Below, piece by piece: positions 11,558-22,744 of a stretch of DNA of 64,000 nucleotides. The notes below the pieces were generated by a model that ran no database searches, had not been told where the DNA came from, and worked only from the letters and a program-made list of their open reading frames with translations. Source of the DNA: Stromatinia cepivora (Eukaryota; Ascomycota; Leotiomycetes; Helotiales; Sclerotiniaceae). The number at the start of each line of letters is the position of its first letter. Position 1 is the stretch's first letter. The DNA is taken from assembly GCA_014898415.1 (NCBI GenBank), contig RCTD01000033.1:475350-539349 (forward strand). Reading direction: 5' to 3'. The position numbers and the translations under genes are program-made.

Positions 11558-12511
11558 ATGAAGCTCAATTTCCTCCTAACTATTCTTTCTGCCAGCCTCG
11601 TTGTAGCTGCGCCCATTTCCACCGGACCTGTCGACCACAATGAGAAGAGAAACACTCCCCTCAACACTATACTCACCATAATCCTGAATCATCTTCCAGC
11701 TGTTAATGGTGCCATCGGGGCTGTTGAAAGTGTTATTACTGGCTTCCAGGAGCTCATCTCAAATCTCACTGGAATCAGCGACACTTACAATGAGTTAGGC
11801 GGTGCCTGTACTGACTACACGGTTATTTTCGCCCGCGGAACAGATGATCCAGGCAACACAGGCGTTATAACTGGTCCACCTTTCTTCATGGCTTTGCAAT
11901 CTCTTGTAGGGCCTTCTAAGGTCACCATTCAGGGTGTGAATAACTATGCTGCGAGCGTAGCAACCTTTCTTGCGGGTGGTGATCCTGTTGGAAGTGCTTC
12001 CATGTATGTGACCCCATTCCATACCTAGGAAAACACATGTTATAAGAAATTTCGATATCAAAAGAATCAGTGACTTGCAAAAAAGATCTCGTCTTCAAAT
12101 ATCTGACATTGATACAGGGCATCTGAAATCCAAGCCGCGCACGCAGCATGCCCGAATACACATCTCGTCGCATCTGGTTACTCACAGGGAGGACAAGTCG
12201 TGCACAACGCACTTGCCTTACTTCCTGCAGCAACCGCAAAATGGATCAGCTCTGTCGTGATTTTTGGTGATCCATGTATGTGAATTTCTCAATATCCCTA
12301 TCTCTCGATATGAGATGCGGAAAAGTTACTAATAGGTCGCCGAACAGATGATGGGCAAGCAATCCCGAACGTGGCTGCTTCAAAAATCGACACCATATGT
12401 CACACAGGTGATAATATCTGCGACGCTGGAGATATAATACTACCAGCTCACCTTACCTACGGAGAAAATGCCCGTGCTGCAGCTGCATTTGTGGTTGCTG
12501 CCGCTAAATAA
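11558..12511 (+). CDS. Secreted cutinase (serine esterase, CE5)
   Basis: Exons are 11558-12003, 12118-12275 and 12336-12511 (259 aa). Both donors are GTATGT and the joins restore conserved sequence. Cutinases hydrolyse plant cutin polyester outside the cell. Residues 1-18 form a signal peptide (MKLNFLLTILSASLVVA). The N-terminal extension up to about residue 80 is followed by VIFARGTDDPGNTG (oxyanion region). The nucleophile is S171 in GYSQGG, right after the first splice join. The catalytic acid is D227 in HTGDNIC and the base is H240 in LPAHLTYG. The 13-residue Asp-His spacing equals that of Fusarium cutinase (D175/H188). Cysteines near the start of the core, C160, and C223/C230 fit the two conserved disulfides. 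A CE5 acetylxylan esterase is the alternative, but GYSQGG and PHLAYG-like motifs favour cutinase. Confidence 0.93.
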
Positions 12512-14026
12512 ATTGCGGCGTGGTTCAAATCACACAGTTTTGACGGCATTTGATGATGATGATGATAACGACGATGATGATGGAATACCCCAAGTACGGA
12601 GATTTGAGAGATGCGGAATCCTGGAAGGACTTTGAAATGATGCTAATTGATGCACTACTGAAGGTTTGAATGCGGATTGGAGAGGCTGAAGATGTCGACA
12701 AGTGCTTTTGTTGGATAATTTGGCGATGGCATTCTTTGGGTTCGCTAGCCTGGAGTTTCTCGTCACGTCCTTAGCCGCGCAGAATTATAAAATTTTCAGA
12801 CCAACTGTTTGACCTCAAGACTAGCCTAACCTTGGAATCCCGTGAGAGCCAGAACCTATTAGTCTAACGGGTGCCTAACTCTCAAAACATCGATCATATG
12901 ATTTTTAATATCTCCGCCAAAAAAGTCTAATCAACCAACTCCTAAATCATATATTTTAAATCCACTTTTTACTCATTTTTGTATATATATTAACTTCGTT
13001 CAACTATATTACATTATAATTATTAATTGAAAATTATATTATAAATAAATATATTATTTATTTACATTTTGTACTTTTTACTTTTATAAAATTCCAATTA
13101 ATATTGATTTAATTATTATATTTATAAATCAGATTTTCAATTTGAAAAGATAAATTTTATATATTGAATTACAAAATAATTTTGAAATGAAATCAAAAAA
13201 ATTAAATTTTTATTTTGTTTTAAATCGAATAATGATGAAATTTGAATATTATATAATTTATATTTTATATAAACTTCAATATTATTTACAATTTGTTAAA
13301 ATGAAAATTAGAAAATATCAAAATTGAAGATGAAAAAGAATAGAAAAATCAATTCTGTATTATAACTAATTGAAGGTTTAAAAGGATTAGAAAATAAATC
13401 AAATAATAGATCTATACCTTTTCGATTAATAGATTCTATATTATATAACAAATTATCTATAAATACAATGATTGAAAATTTATCATATAAAATATATTTT
13501 GGTAAAGATTTGATACATATTATTTAAAAGATAGTCGACTAGACCCTCTAGAAGAGTTTGCTTAAAATATCCAATCAAAAAGCATAAAAACTCTGGAAGA
13601 AGATCGATGTGAAAACTAGACTAAGAACCTATATGTTGCTCTGTGCATCAGCTGAAATACATATGAGTTCCTAACTTAACTGTTCAGTGCGTGAACATAG
13701 GAAGAAATTTATGCATAGAGTATGGCTTTACCTATCAGACTCACTGCATAGAAAACTTGATTTGTACATATTTATTGGATTATGGCAGCAGAAAGTATAC
13801 AAAAAATGTAAAATGTTGCTAGGCCCTGAATCCAATGTGGTACAACTGTCAGATCAAAAATGGAAAATTTAAGTGTACAATTTTATTTACACGCAAGAGC
13901 ATAAAGTGAAGCAAAAATGGGAGGATCATCATCTGTACATTATTAAGGTATCTTGCGAATCTTGATATCTCACATAAAAAAGCAACTTCCTGCGAGTCAT
14001 ATCCAATGCATCATCTCATCCCATCT
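12512..14026. other. Intergenic region with an AT-rich island
   Basis: A short GATGATGAT-type repeat lies at 12551-12582, in the cutinase 3' flank. From about 12900 to 13530 base composition drops to very low GC with long A/T runs and no coding frame, unlike both flanks; this looks like a worn RIP-mutated repeat remnant. The rest is ordinary 3' flank of the minus-strand gene at 14027. Confidence 0.55.
12900..13530. repeat. AT-rich island, probable relic of a RIP-mutated repeat
   Basis: About 630 bp with very few G or C, sharply bounded by normal-composition DNA. It resembles the subtelomeric AT-rich sequence in composition, but I cannot identify the element it came from. No terminal repeats were found. 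Confidence 0.5.
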
Positions 14027-15661
14027 TTACAATGCAACTATGAAAGCTGCAATCATAGCTACCCAAACCAAACTCCGTCCAATTACCGTCGTCTTTGTAG
14101 CACCACTCTTACTCAATCCAAATGGCAGTCCTTGCTCACTGAATGTGAGGTTTTGGGGAATTGTAGAATTATAGCATTGTCCATTGACAATATCAAGATT
14201 CGTAAGATCATCTGGTACCAAGAAGAACATGTATTGTGACTGATTCAAATTCTTAAAGCCCGATGTCTGGTATGGAAATTTGTCTCCACTGTCGGTGGCA
14301 GATGTGTTGCGTAGGAAGATACATTGGACTTGCCCAGGAAAATCCGTTACCATCTCCGGGTAATCTTTCATGACATCTGAATTGGAAGTGTCGGCTATCA
14401 AAATAAACTTGCGATTCGGGTAGGTCTCGAAGATCTTGGTAAGTAAATACTTTCGAATCGAGAGGGTTGCAGATACATCTGAGAAATTGAGGGGTCGGGT
14501 ATCGAAAGATCCTCCCGGGTAGGTATTATAGATGAATTGCATGTAGTTCCTCGTTACTTGCTCGGGGGTTGTGGTCAAATAATGGAAATGAAAGTTGGGA
14601 ATACTGCGAGACCAGTTGGCGTAGATATCAGGCATGTTCATCCATGGTGTGAATGGCCTTGAGAAAGAGTTTAGGAGACCTTCCTTTGGTTCGTAAATCT
14701 TTGTAATACGAAGGATATCATCAATGTCTGAAATGATAGTAAGACCTGACTCGGGAACGAGGTACGATGTTGCGTTCCCGGTCAGGGTGCCATCTGTGTA
14801 AACATTCATTCTTTGGATATCCCTTGTGTCATTACCAGGAGCAAGGTATCCACCCGATCCAGAAACGTTGGCGATTTGAATGAATTGATCGTAATCACCC
14901 TCAATAGTTGTTTGTCCCACAAGTGTAATGTTTTGTGCTCCCCCAGCTGGTGTCACCGCACCACCACCATCACTTTCTCCATCTCCGCCTTGAGACGCAG
15001 CAGGCTCTAAACTGAATGAGACGTTGACGTGTCCTTGTTGTACGACGAAAATCTCGGCAGTGAGATTTCGGGCTTGGGATTGTTGAGGGGCGGGCAGATC
15101 TTCGATTGAGGTACCGACGAGGAAGACGTTTGCTAATTCGTTAAGCTTCGATTCCGAGATGTTTGGTTGTTTGAAGACATTTCCGTGGACACGTAGGTTC
15201 CAGCCTTGATCAGTCCAATTCGCGTACCCTCTGTTTGATGATTAGTGAAATGCCTCTTTTGTATCGTGATAAACAATGAAGTGCGAGAAAACTAGGTAAA
15301 CTTACGGAATATTCAAAACCTGTGTAGGAGCAGCGGCCAAATCACTATCACTAATCCCCAAACTACTTTGCACAGCACTTCCAGTTGGGAAGTCTTGGAA
15401 GAAATTGGGTACTCCGCTCGCAATATACGATGGATACGTTCCGATAACACTGGTAAGATAGCTTTCTAGACCCTTGATAGATGATATGGCTGAGCTAATT
15501 ACCCCCCTTTCTTCGACGACTCTTGATGGTGTTCTATCGGTCAAGGAGGCTCGTGGAGTAATCATAGGATGAGGAATTGGTTGAGCTACTGGATGTGGTG
15601 CCGGAGCTGCCAAAGCCAGTGGAATAAGTGCAAGAAGCACTTGAGAGAGAGTTGTAATCAT
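14027..15661 (-). CDS. Secreted, probably GPI-anchored App1-like (DUF2183) protein
   Basis: Exons on the minus strand are 15661-15306 and 15230-14027 (519 aa). The 75-nt intron (GTAAGT...AACAG) joins ...NIPGYANWTDQGWNLRVHGNV, the N-terminal hallmark of App1-family proteins. A signal peptide (LLALIPLALAAP) and a C-terminal SLVWVAMIAAFIVAL tail preceded by small residues suggest a GPI-anchored surface protein. The HAD motif is TIISDIDDILRIT with D287 and D289 kept, followed by FSRPFTPWMNMPDIYANW as in the family. The late HAD motif normally reads GDSGxxDPExY; here it is ADTSNSDVMKDYPEM (from residue 398), so the Gly and the usual layout are altered. Many N-x-S/T sites fit a secreted protein. 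Phosphatase activity is therefore uncertain. Its substrate outside the cell is unknown. Confidence 0.85.
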
Positions 15662-17070
15662 GATTGTCGATTGCGCGTCTCTCGTCTTGTTGGTGGACGA
15701 TTCGGAAGATGGTTTGTGATACTCGCAGATATCGATAATTCAGTCATCCACTACTGCAATGGAGAGAAGCTTCAAAGAGTAAAACGGATATTTACACAGT
15801 ACGAAGGTACGCACCAAAAAAAAAAAGATGATATGAAAATGAAGATGAAGATGATGAAGAAGAAGAAGAAGAAGAAGAAGAAGTGAAAGTAGAAGAAGTA
15901 AAAGAAGTGAAAGTAGAAGAAGTAAAAGAAGTAAAGAAGTAGACGTAGAAGTAGAAAATATCTTCAAAGCAACATCAACCAAAATAACTACAACTAACAC
16001 TAACACAACCCAAAAGTCGGTCGCATCTGCAGGATTTAAAGTGGAAAGGATACAAACCTTATCACCTCACCTCCCAGCAGTTCAGAACTTCATCATTCCA
16101 AGGCAACATTCAGAAAAATGGCACAAATTTGGTTTTGACCATGATCTAGATACTTTTTTGAAAGTCGACGTCATTATACATAAAAGACAGACGTGGATCA
16201 TGGTGGGTGAAACATGAAGCTATTCAGGATTTAATTTTAATTTTAATTGGTTGTAGATGAGATAAATATGGAATGTGGCTTGATTGAATTATACATTGCT
16301 GGGGTTGATAGGGTTCAAAGGTTAAATATTACCCACTATGTACCCACCACGTACCCACTACATACCCACTGAAAAAATAAGCACCAGCCACCCATGCTTC
16401 ACTCTGTCACGCTATATCATAATTTCTCCCATATACTAGGTTAGGGTTGCCTAGCCTCCTTTGAACTTATATCCTCATTAATCTTTTCTCGAACATCTTT
16501 TGTCACCGTTTAATTCTTAGAACAGTTACCTTCCCCCGTTGTCTCCAACTTTATTCTTCCCTCAGTCTTGCACATGTATCGAAAGATTCGATATGATCAG
16601 ACTCTTCCGACCGCTGTATGCCATGCGTCGACTTGGATAGCGGCAGCAGAGCCGCGGATGATATGCTTAAATACATGGTTCCATTTACTTATGGAGGCAA
16701 GTCACTGAGAAGAAGATCTATACAAATTTAGAATATCATTTATTTTTAATAACCCACTAGTGAAGACCATATCCCTCGTCCAGAGGCTCAACCTAGTGAT
16801 ACAGAGCCCTCTTCCACCCACACGGTGCATAACAAACTTTGACTATCTTTCAGCAAATTATCGCTTTTCTATGGTTATGATATATTTGACAGATCCCGAG
16901 CACATAACAGCAGTCAATTTTTACCCAATTTCTCCATTGACAAGGAAAATGGAGACTCGTGACACAGAATCTCTCAATTTTTAATGTCGAAGAACATTTC
17001 CAAAGTTCTTCCAGAACTTATTGCCCACAGACCCAAGCCCCGCTGATTGCTCCCTCAGCAAGCTGCCACA
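15662..17070. other. Intergenic region with GAA microsatellite
   Basis: Upstream of the minus-strand App1-like gene lies a purine tract (15822-15955). A short run of 'tacccac' repeats is at about 16327-16367. An open frame at 16760-16984 has no domain and is not called. No RNA gene was recognised. Confidence 0.5.
15822..15955. repeat. GAA/GTA-type purine microsatellite
   Basis: An A-run is followed by GATGAA and then GAAGAA repeats, ending in a 'gaagtaaaagaagtgaaagta' like pattern of about 12-bp periodicity. It lies 150-300 bases upstream of the secreted App1-like gene, so it may sit in its promoter. A leucine-rich open frame on the opposite strand is only a by-product of the repeat. Confidence 0.75.
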
Positions 17071-18632
17071 TTACTGTCTCGTGACTGTGTAATCGTTGGC
17101 CCATTCCGCATATCTACGTCGGAAATAGTTAATCGTGGGTTCTGCGATTCTAGATGCTGCTGTCTGTACGATGTTGCTGCTGTCTGGTGGAATATCGATT
17201 ACCACCAAATCTCGAACATTTTCCAGGCATCGGAGGTCTCCTCCAAAGAATTGTGGAACTTTTTGGTTGAATATTGCTGCTTCTTCTACTTTATTGTGAT
17301 GTCCGTGGATTGACAAGATCAACTTGTGGACATTTGGACAGAACGTGTTGATGAAAGGGATGTAAACTCGCAAGCTATCCAAAATGCAGTTTTCACAGAA
17401 GTGCCCACTCTCGCATTGATGGCAGCGAACTTCACCTGAAAATTTCAAAGTACGAATGAGTGCGGCGTTCCGGGGACCAATAGTATACAAGAAACGCAGG
17501 AAGGGATCATGAAATACCCAGCCTGCAAGATTCTTGATGGTCACATGTTTCCGAATGTCCGTGAGACCTCTCCTAATTCGCTTGCGGAAAGAATTCGTCG
17601 AGCGATTATAATCCTTAGTGAAAGGTTTCTCTGCTGGTGGGTACCAAGATTCTTTTCCTATCCAGGTAGGAGGGCTGCCTCCTAAGGTTGAATTGTTCAT
17701 TCTGAATGTGTAGTGATTGCGTCCATACAACAAGTTCGCTGCGATATTGTTGAAGCTCTTGCATACTCGCACAATCGATGCATCTATTTCAGCTTCGTGT
17801 ACTCGTCGTAACACTTTTAAACTGCCGTCCTCATCCTCTGTCAGCGTAGGAATCACATTTGACTTGTGAGGTTCGGGGTATTCCTGTTTTCCGTTTCCCA
17901 TCAATCTTGGCATGATATCCGTGTGGATCGTGAAGGACGGTGCACCGACCCAGAATTTCTTCCAGTTGCATGTTACGACGGAAGGGGCAATTGCGGCTCC
18001 TGGAGCCTGTACAACATAGCCCAAGATCTTGTCAATTATGTCTGCAAACAACGTCAATTTTATACTTCTAAACGTGGTCATACAGCACTTACCCAAGGGA
18101 AACTTTAGAAGGTGATGAGGGTCTGTTTGTGGTAAGAACCAACCTTTCTCACTCTTGTGTTGATAGACTCCGACGCTCTTCCTCAAAGCTGTCTTCTTCT
18201 TTCCGGTGCGATCAACTTGTTCAAGTGTCCGATAAGGCTTGATGTAGTAATGGCGATGTTTGACGTCTATTTGTAGCCTATACCATGAAAATAAAGCCGA
18301 TTTGCAAGAACGTAGATCGATATCTATATCATGTCAGTCAGAGCTTGCATCTGAGATATTGATTGCAACCTACCCTTTTCAATGATACATCTTTGCCCAT
18401 CCTTTTTGAAGATGACACCTTCAAGCCATTCACCCATGACATATTCTGTTAATAAGTCCTTCTCGTTGTTATGGCTGTAATTCTGGTCATTACGTGCATT
18501 TGAGATTGCTCTCTCTTGTTTCAATTCTTGTTCAATAAGTTTGTTGAGCTCATGAACCAGAATATTGTCGAGATGAGTTGATATCCATAACACAGTCCCA
18601 GAATTGACTGCTTGTTTCAGGGAAGGAGCCAT
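17071..18632 (-). CDS. Protein of unknown function, F-box-like region plus Cys/His cluster
   Basis: Exons on the minus strand are 18632-18374, 18323-18093 and 18041-17071 (486 aa). Introns are 50 and 51 nt with good signals, and all joins keep phase. The second join gives FPLDIIDKILGYVV, a helix of the kind that opens F-box-like and 2EXR-like fungal proteins. Further on come IVRVCKSFNNIAANLLYGRN, a helix-turn pattern common in Helotiales proteins of this class, and a Cys/His cluster, CHQCESGHFCENC, which could bind zinc. The N-terminal exon is charged and has no signal peptide. The start MAPSLKQ (18632) is preferred over an upstream in-frame ATG because its context is better. I recognise the general class but cannot name a function. 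A role in substrate recognition would be a guess. Confidence 0.75.
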
Positions 18633-19865
18633 GATGCAACGAGTATTGATGTAAATGAGATGCCAACTGAGACTATGGTAACAATTGATGAAGATATTGC
18701 TAAGGTTTGTTCTAGTCAAATGTTGTTGTGTAATTATGTAGGAAGCTTGAGAGATAAAGCCAGAGACTATATATTAGTTGAGAAATCCAGTACGGTATTT
18801 TCTTAACGAGGTTCTATTGTATTCAGTTAGCTCTAATGAATCAATGATATTTATTTATACAGCAGAGTAGTCCTTATAACCTCGCTATTACAACCATCAT
18901 GAGGAACGAAGAAAACTAAATAATCATTCATTCAAAACCCGCCTCGCCAAATAAGAGCAAGTTGATGGCTATTATATCAAATCACTGATAGGAAAATCCT
19001 AATACAATGAGCTAGGCACCATTCATCTAGAGCCCATCAATAAAAGGAAGAGTCCTCTAGAACACACTTTGTGTCAGCTCACACATTCCTGTTATGATAG
19101 AGAATAATTCGAATATTTAACTAGTAGTATGTGCTTCAATTGGCCATCACTAGTTCCAAATGAAACAACATGGCTAGGACTCATGAATGGTCTAAAATAA
19201 TTCATCCAAAAGGGTTTAACTTTCCGAGGAATATAGTTAGTAAATGATTACCTACAAGCGAAAGTAAAAAAGGGAAGAGTTGAAGAGAAGTCATCCAAAG
19301 TATCCAAGAGAGTGAATCTATCTAAAAAAAATAATAGATTCTTTTGTATGAATGAATTTTATCCAGTGAATGTGTTTGATAGATGGGAACTTGAAGATTT
19401 GATTAGGAGATTAAAGTTACAAAAAGGGCTTGTGGCTCCTCAAAGAAGGAAAATTCTTCCAGTTAATGAAGAAAGTCGAGATTATTCCAAGATTCATAGC
19501 CCTCTATCACAGCCCCTTAGTGCCCCTCATGTATACACAGCACCCCAGAATCTCAATGTTGTCATCCAAAACCATGACTTCCCCATGACGTGACCTTCAA
19601 GAGTCAATCATCATTTGGAATTGATAAGCCCTAGTTGGAAAAAGCTCTTCATCCCCCTATATACATAACCCCCGAACCAAATGTCAATATCCCGATTGAG
19701 TTCGAAAGAAATGCCTCCACTGCGGTTGCCGTGAGGAAGCATGATCCCAAGAACCACAGTTCTCGAAAAATAAAAGAGAAGCCAGAATTCCTTCTATCAT
19801 TTGCTGCACCATATCCTACCCCTTAAAATAATCCAATCGCCGATGCAGAGCTGTTGGTAATGCTG
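18633..19865. other. Intergenic region with possible gene remnants
   Basis: Two plus-strand frames, 19312-19593 and 19635-19826, are in different phases with no good intron between them; they could be pieces of a decayed gene, but I see no family signature. The rest is A-rich noncoding DNA. Confidence 0.35.
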
Positions 19866-20027
19866 TCACAAAACGATGGCTTGTTCTTCATCACCACTCA
19901 TGTTGAGTCCGGGGCGGGAAGAGCGACTTGCCCACCAAACAACAACGCCAATAATCACTGAGACTGCAATGTACATGATTATGAACATCCACAAGGCCTC
20001 ACCCTTGGAAGGTTCTCTATGATACAT
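19866..20027 (-). CDS. Possible 53-aa single-pass membrane protein
   Basis: Minus-strand frame from ATG at 20027 to TGA at 19866. It has a short polar N-terminus (MYHREPSKGEA), one hydrophobic stretch of about 20 residues (MFIIMYIAVSVIIGVVVWW) and a polar tail with Arg/Ser then an acidic end (SRSSRPGLNMSGDEEQAIVL). The basic residues just after the hydrophobic segment fit a tail facing the cytoplasm. It might instead be the last exon of a larger gene. There is no known family I can assign. It is too short for routine ORF calling, and only its composition supports it. Confidence 0.35.
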   Translation of the reverse strand: MYHREPSKGEALWMFIIMYIAVSVIIGVVVWWASRSSRPGLNMSGDEEQAIVL

Positions 20028-22001
20028 TTGTCGAAATATATAGGAGTGTGAATAAGGCTTAAACCGAGTCGTGCCAATGTAAATTTATACTGCGTCTGAA
20101 TTGGATTGATTTTGATGCGTGATTAATGACGTTCAATAATGGAGTGACTGAGCGAAATATTTTGAGGTTATATTATATAAGATACAGATTTAAGAAAAAA
20201 GTAGCAATGTAGCATTTTGTGTGTGATGTGTTGCCCTACTATTGAAAGCTAGAGTGGTTAGTTCCCGTGAGCTAATCAGACGCCGAACTTCTCCGAAAGG
20301 AATAAAAAAAGTATAGAAAATATTTAATCTTAGATCGCACAATAATAGCCGGACATTTGTGGTGTCATAATTCATGAATACTTCGTTCCTGATACCCCAT
20401 TTCAAATGATAGTTTTCCATGATATGGTTGGGAATCTCACGCTCCTGCAAACCATAACCCTAATTTAGTCCTTCTTGAATTCAAAAGCCGCATTCATAAA
20501 TTTTTGGACTAGAAGAGCAGAAACTTCCCGTCTATGATCTATTGGGTATGCTATGTTAGTACGATTCCTTCGAGAAATCGAAATCGAGCAAGATGATTTG
20601 ACTGCATGTTGCGCTTCACAACAGTTGACTTTCGCAACACAAGATCCCACATCCTTACTAGAACTGCTTGTATTTTGTATATATGGTCCATATATTTTAC
20701 ATGAATATCCTTCAAACATAATCTGATCATATTCAATCCATGTATAATTTAAAATCAAAGATCCCGATTACATCACCACTGGAACTTGCGAGCAGACCAT
20801 TGATTTCACCAAAGCTTAGAACATTAACATTCAACCATATTGACTTCTAGTCATACAAAAATGCACAGAAGAAAATAGAGGAATTTTCCGAGCTCCTGGT
20901 AAAGGGTGTGAGATTTCACTCGTGTGGGATGGATCTCTTCAACTTGAAGAATAGGATAGGGATAGGAAGAGGATGGGAGAGGATTAGCATGGGGTTTTTG
21001 AAGCATTGGACTTGCTTTAGATGCACCTTTTATATGTTGTTATGAGGGCCAGAGTTGTGGCTGCGGAAGTTAGAGCTGAATTCGAATTCAAAGCATACCC
21101 AGCATGGGTTTTCAAAGAAATGGGAGTTGGTCAAGCAACGTTGTTTGCTGTTATGTATTAGGTATTAAAATCACCCTTTTTTCATGTCTCAGTCAGCACC
21201 TGATAAGTCAAACAATTAATTGCCATTTACAAAAATGGCAGAGGATCAAACTTTGATTTGGGCTGATATATGTTTCCAGAGCTCAGATCCAACGAATGAA
21301 ATTTGCTTCATATTGCTCAGACTATAATCTGCTGTCACTTCCCCTTCGTTGATTGCTGCCATGATTGTATGAGTTCCTTTTATAATTCATATTCTGATCT
21401 GATGGCTGTCATAAACCCACTAGATTGAGAATGTAATAAGACAACCTACCTATTGTATAAGGTGATGGAAAAACGATTTATTGGATCTTACAAGGCTCTA
21501 ATACACTCTTCAATCAATGAGATTTTCATCTTCACTTCCCCAAGTTACATGTGCAGAGAATATGCAAACAAAAAAATTGTGCCTATATCGTGTGCCGAAT
21601 TTCTGTTTTGCAAGAAGAAAAAGGAACCGAGATGCCAGCCTGGCACATCTGTGACAAAGAGATTGATCATGGGTGAGAGTTTACATGGAGGTTAATTATC
21701 TTCTTATTGGGTAATAGATATGCAAGTCCATACCATGACAATTGTCATCTTACTTTGAAGTGTGCTTGCGCCAAGCACATACATCTTTTATTATTCTTTG
21801 GGCGCGTTAACCCCCGTGATAAAGCTTCCTCAATATCTGCGACATGTCTACTGTAAAATATCGGCCTTCGGAATAAAAGCTAGTTTCTTTGTGGAATTTT
21901 TAGTCCTACTATGGAACTCTCTTTGTGCCGAAAGTCTGAAGAAGAATTACAGATCTATATCATTGCGGACGTTTCTAGAGAATCAAGTGGCTTATTTTAA
22001 A
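20028..22001. other. Intergenic region
   Basis: Mostly noncoding, apart from a cysteine-containing minus-strand frame at 20465-20758, listed separately. Frames at 20190-20450 (minus) and 21453-21695 show nothing recognisable. The reading frame of the secreted protein at 22002 stays open upstream to 21762, but that part reads like noncoding DNA. Confidence 0.4.
20465..20758 (-). CDS. Possible cysteine-rich protein fragment
   Basis: A minus-strand frame of up to 97 codons ending at a TAG. It contains GYSCKIYGPYIQN...VGSCVAKVNCCEAQHAV...SSCSIS with five or six cysteines, including a CC pair, in about 45 residues. This density suggests a disulfide-rich, possibly secreted protein. Its N-terminal end starts without an ATG, so an upstream exon, perhaps carrying a signal peptide, would be required; I could not find a convincing one. 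Nearby, in another frame, ASSSGDVIGIFDF reads like protein, so the locus may be frameshifted. Identity unknown. Confidence 0.25.
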   Translation of the reverse strand: MILNYTWIEYDQIMFEGYSCKIYGPYIQNTSSSSKDVGSCVAKVNCCEAQHAVKSSCSISISRRNRTNIAYPIDHRREVSALLVQKFMNAAFEFKKD

Positions 22002-22744
22002 ATGACTCGATTTATGCTTATTCTGTTTTCGGCCATTTGCTTACATTTCTCCCTTGTCGGCTCTTACTTCACTTCAGGTACATGGTACGATGAAACGACG
22101 GTGACAGGTGACTTGGACGGTAGTAAACCTGAGGACGAGCCAATGTTAGGACAAGCATTGTTGTGTGAATTGCATGACTCGAAAATAGAAAGCTTACATC
22201 AAGATAGTGACTTAAATCCAGTACTTCATGACAAGGAACATGCCAAACAGGCCGAAGAAGATTACATCCGCGCGATGGAGGTTTGTCAAAGTGATGGTTG
22301 TGAGTATTTTCTCCTCTTCCTCCTTGTATCATTCAGACAAATCGATGAATCTAAGAATCTCTGTTAGTGTACGGAGTGATGGACCAAGCAACACACGAAT
22401 TCAAGCCCAAGAGTCCTGAGCAAGAAGAGGCATATAAAGAATGTCTATACTTATTGTTTTGGTTATCTCAAAAGGGACGACGTGGTGAAGAAAAGAAACT
22501 TCATGAACGAGAAGAGTTTCTTCGTAGACAAGAGGCCATGAAAGAAAGTTTGCGATATCGTATAGAGTCCGGGATAAGACCAACCAGGAACGATAATTTA
22601 GGCATTGCATTGCAGGAGATTGGAGTTATTGATATGGCTAGCGATCGTGGAGGTTATGATTCTATTCCTTATAGAAAGCCTCAGAAATCGTGCGTGATAG
22701 ACTACTTTAAGAAGGAGACCGTGATGAGATGTACGTGGTTCTAA
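22002..22744 (+). CDS. Small secreted protein of unknown function
   Basis: Exons are 22002-22299 and 22368-22744 (224 aa). The 68-nt intron has donor GTGAGT and acceptor TGTTAG, and the join (QSDGLYGVMDQATHE) keeps phase. The N-terminus MTRFMLILFSAICLHFSLVG is a clear signal peptide, so the start at 22002 is preferred to any upstream one. The mature protein is highly charged, with an acidic first half (GDLDGSKPEDEPMLGQ) and a Lys/Arg/Glu-rich helix (RRGEEKKLHEREEFLRRQEA). It has no transmembrane segment. No domain is recognised. Size, secretion and lack of family make it an effector candidate, but this is inference only. Confidence 0.65.

Noticed and set aside
13687..13872. 61-codon frame in the cutinase-App1-like interval
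   Set aside because: Begins without ATG and has no features.
15740..16006. Leucine-rich 88-codon minus-strand frame
   Set aside because: Produced entirely by the GAA/TTC microsatellite.
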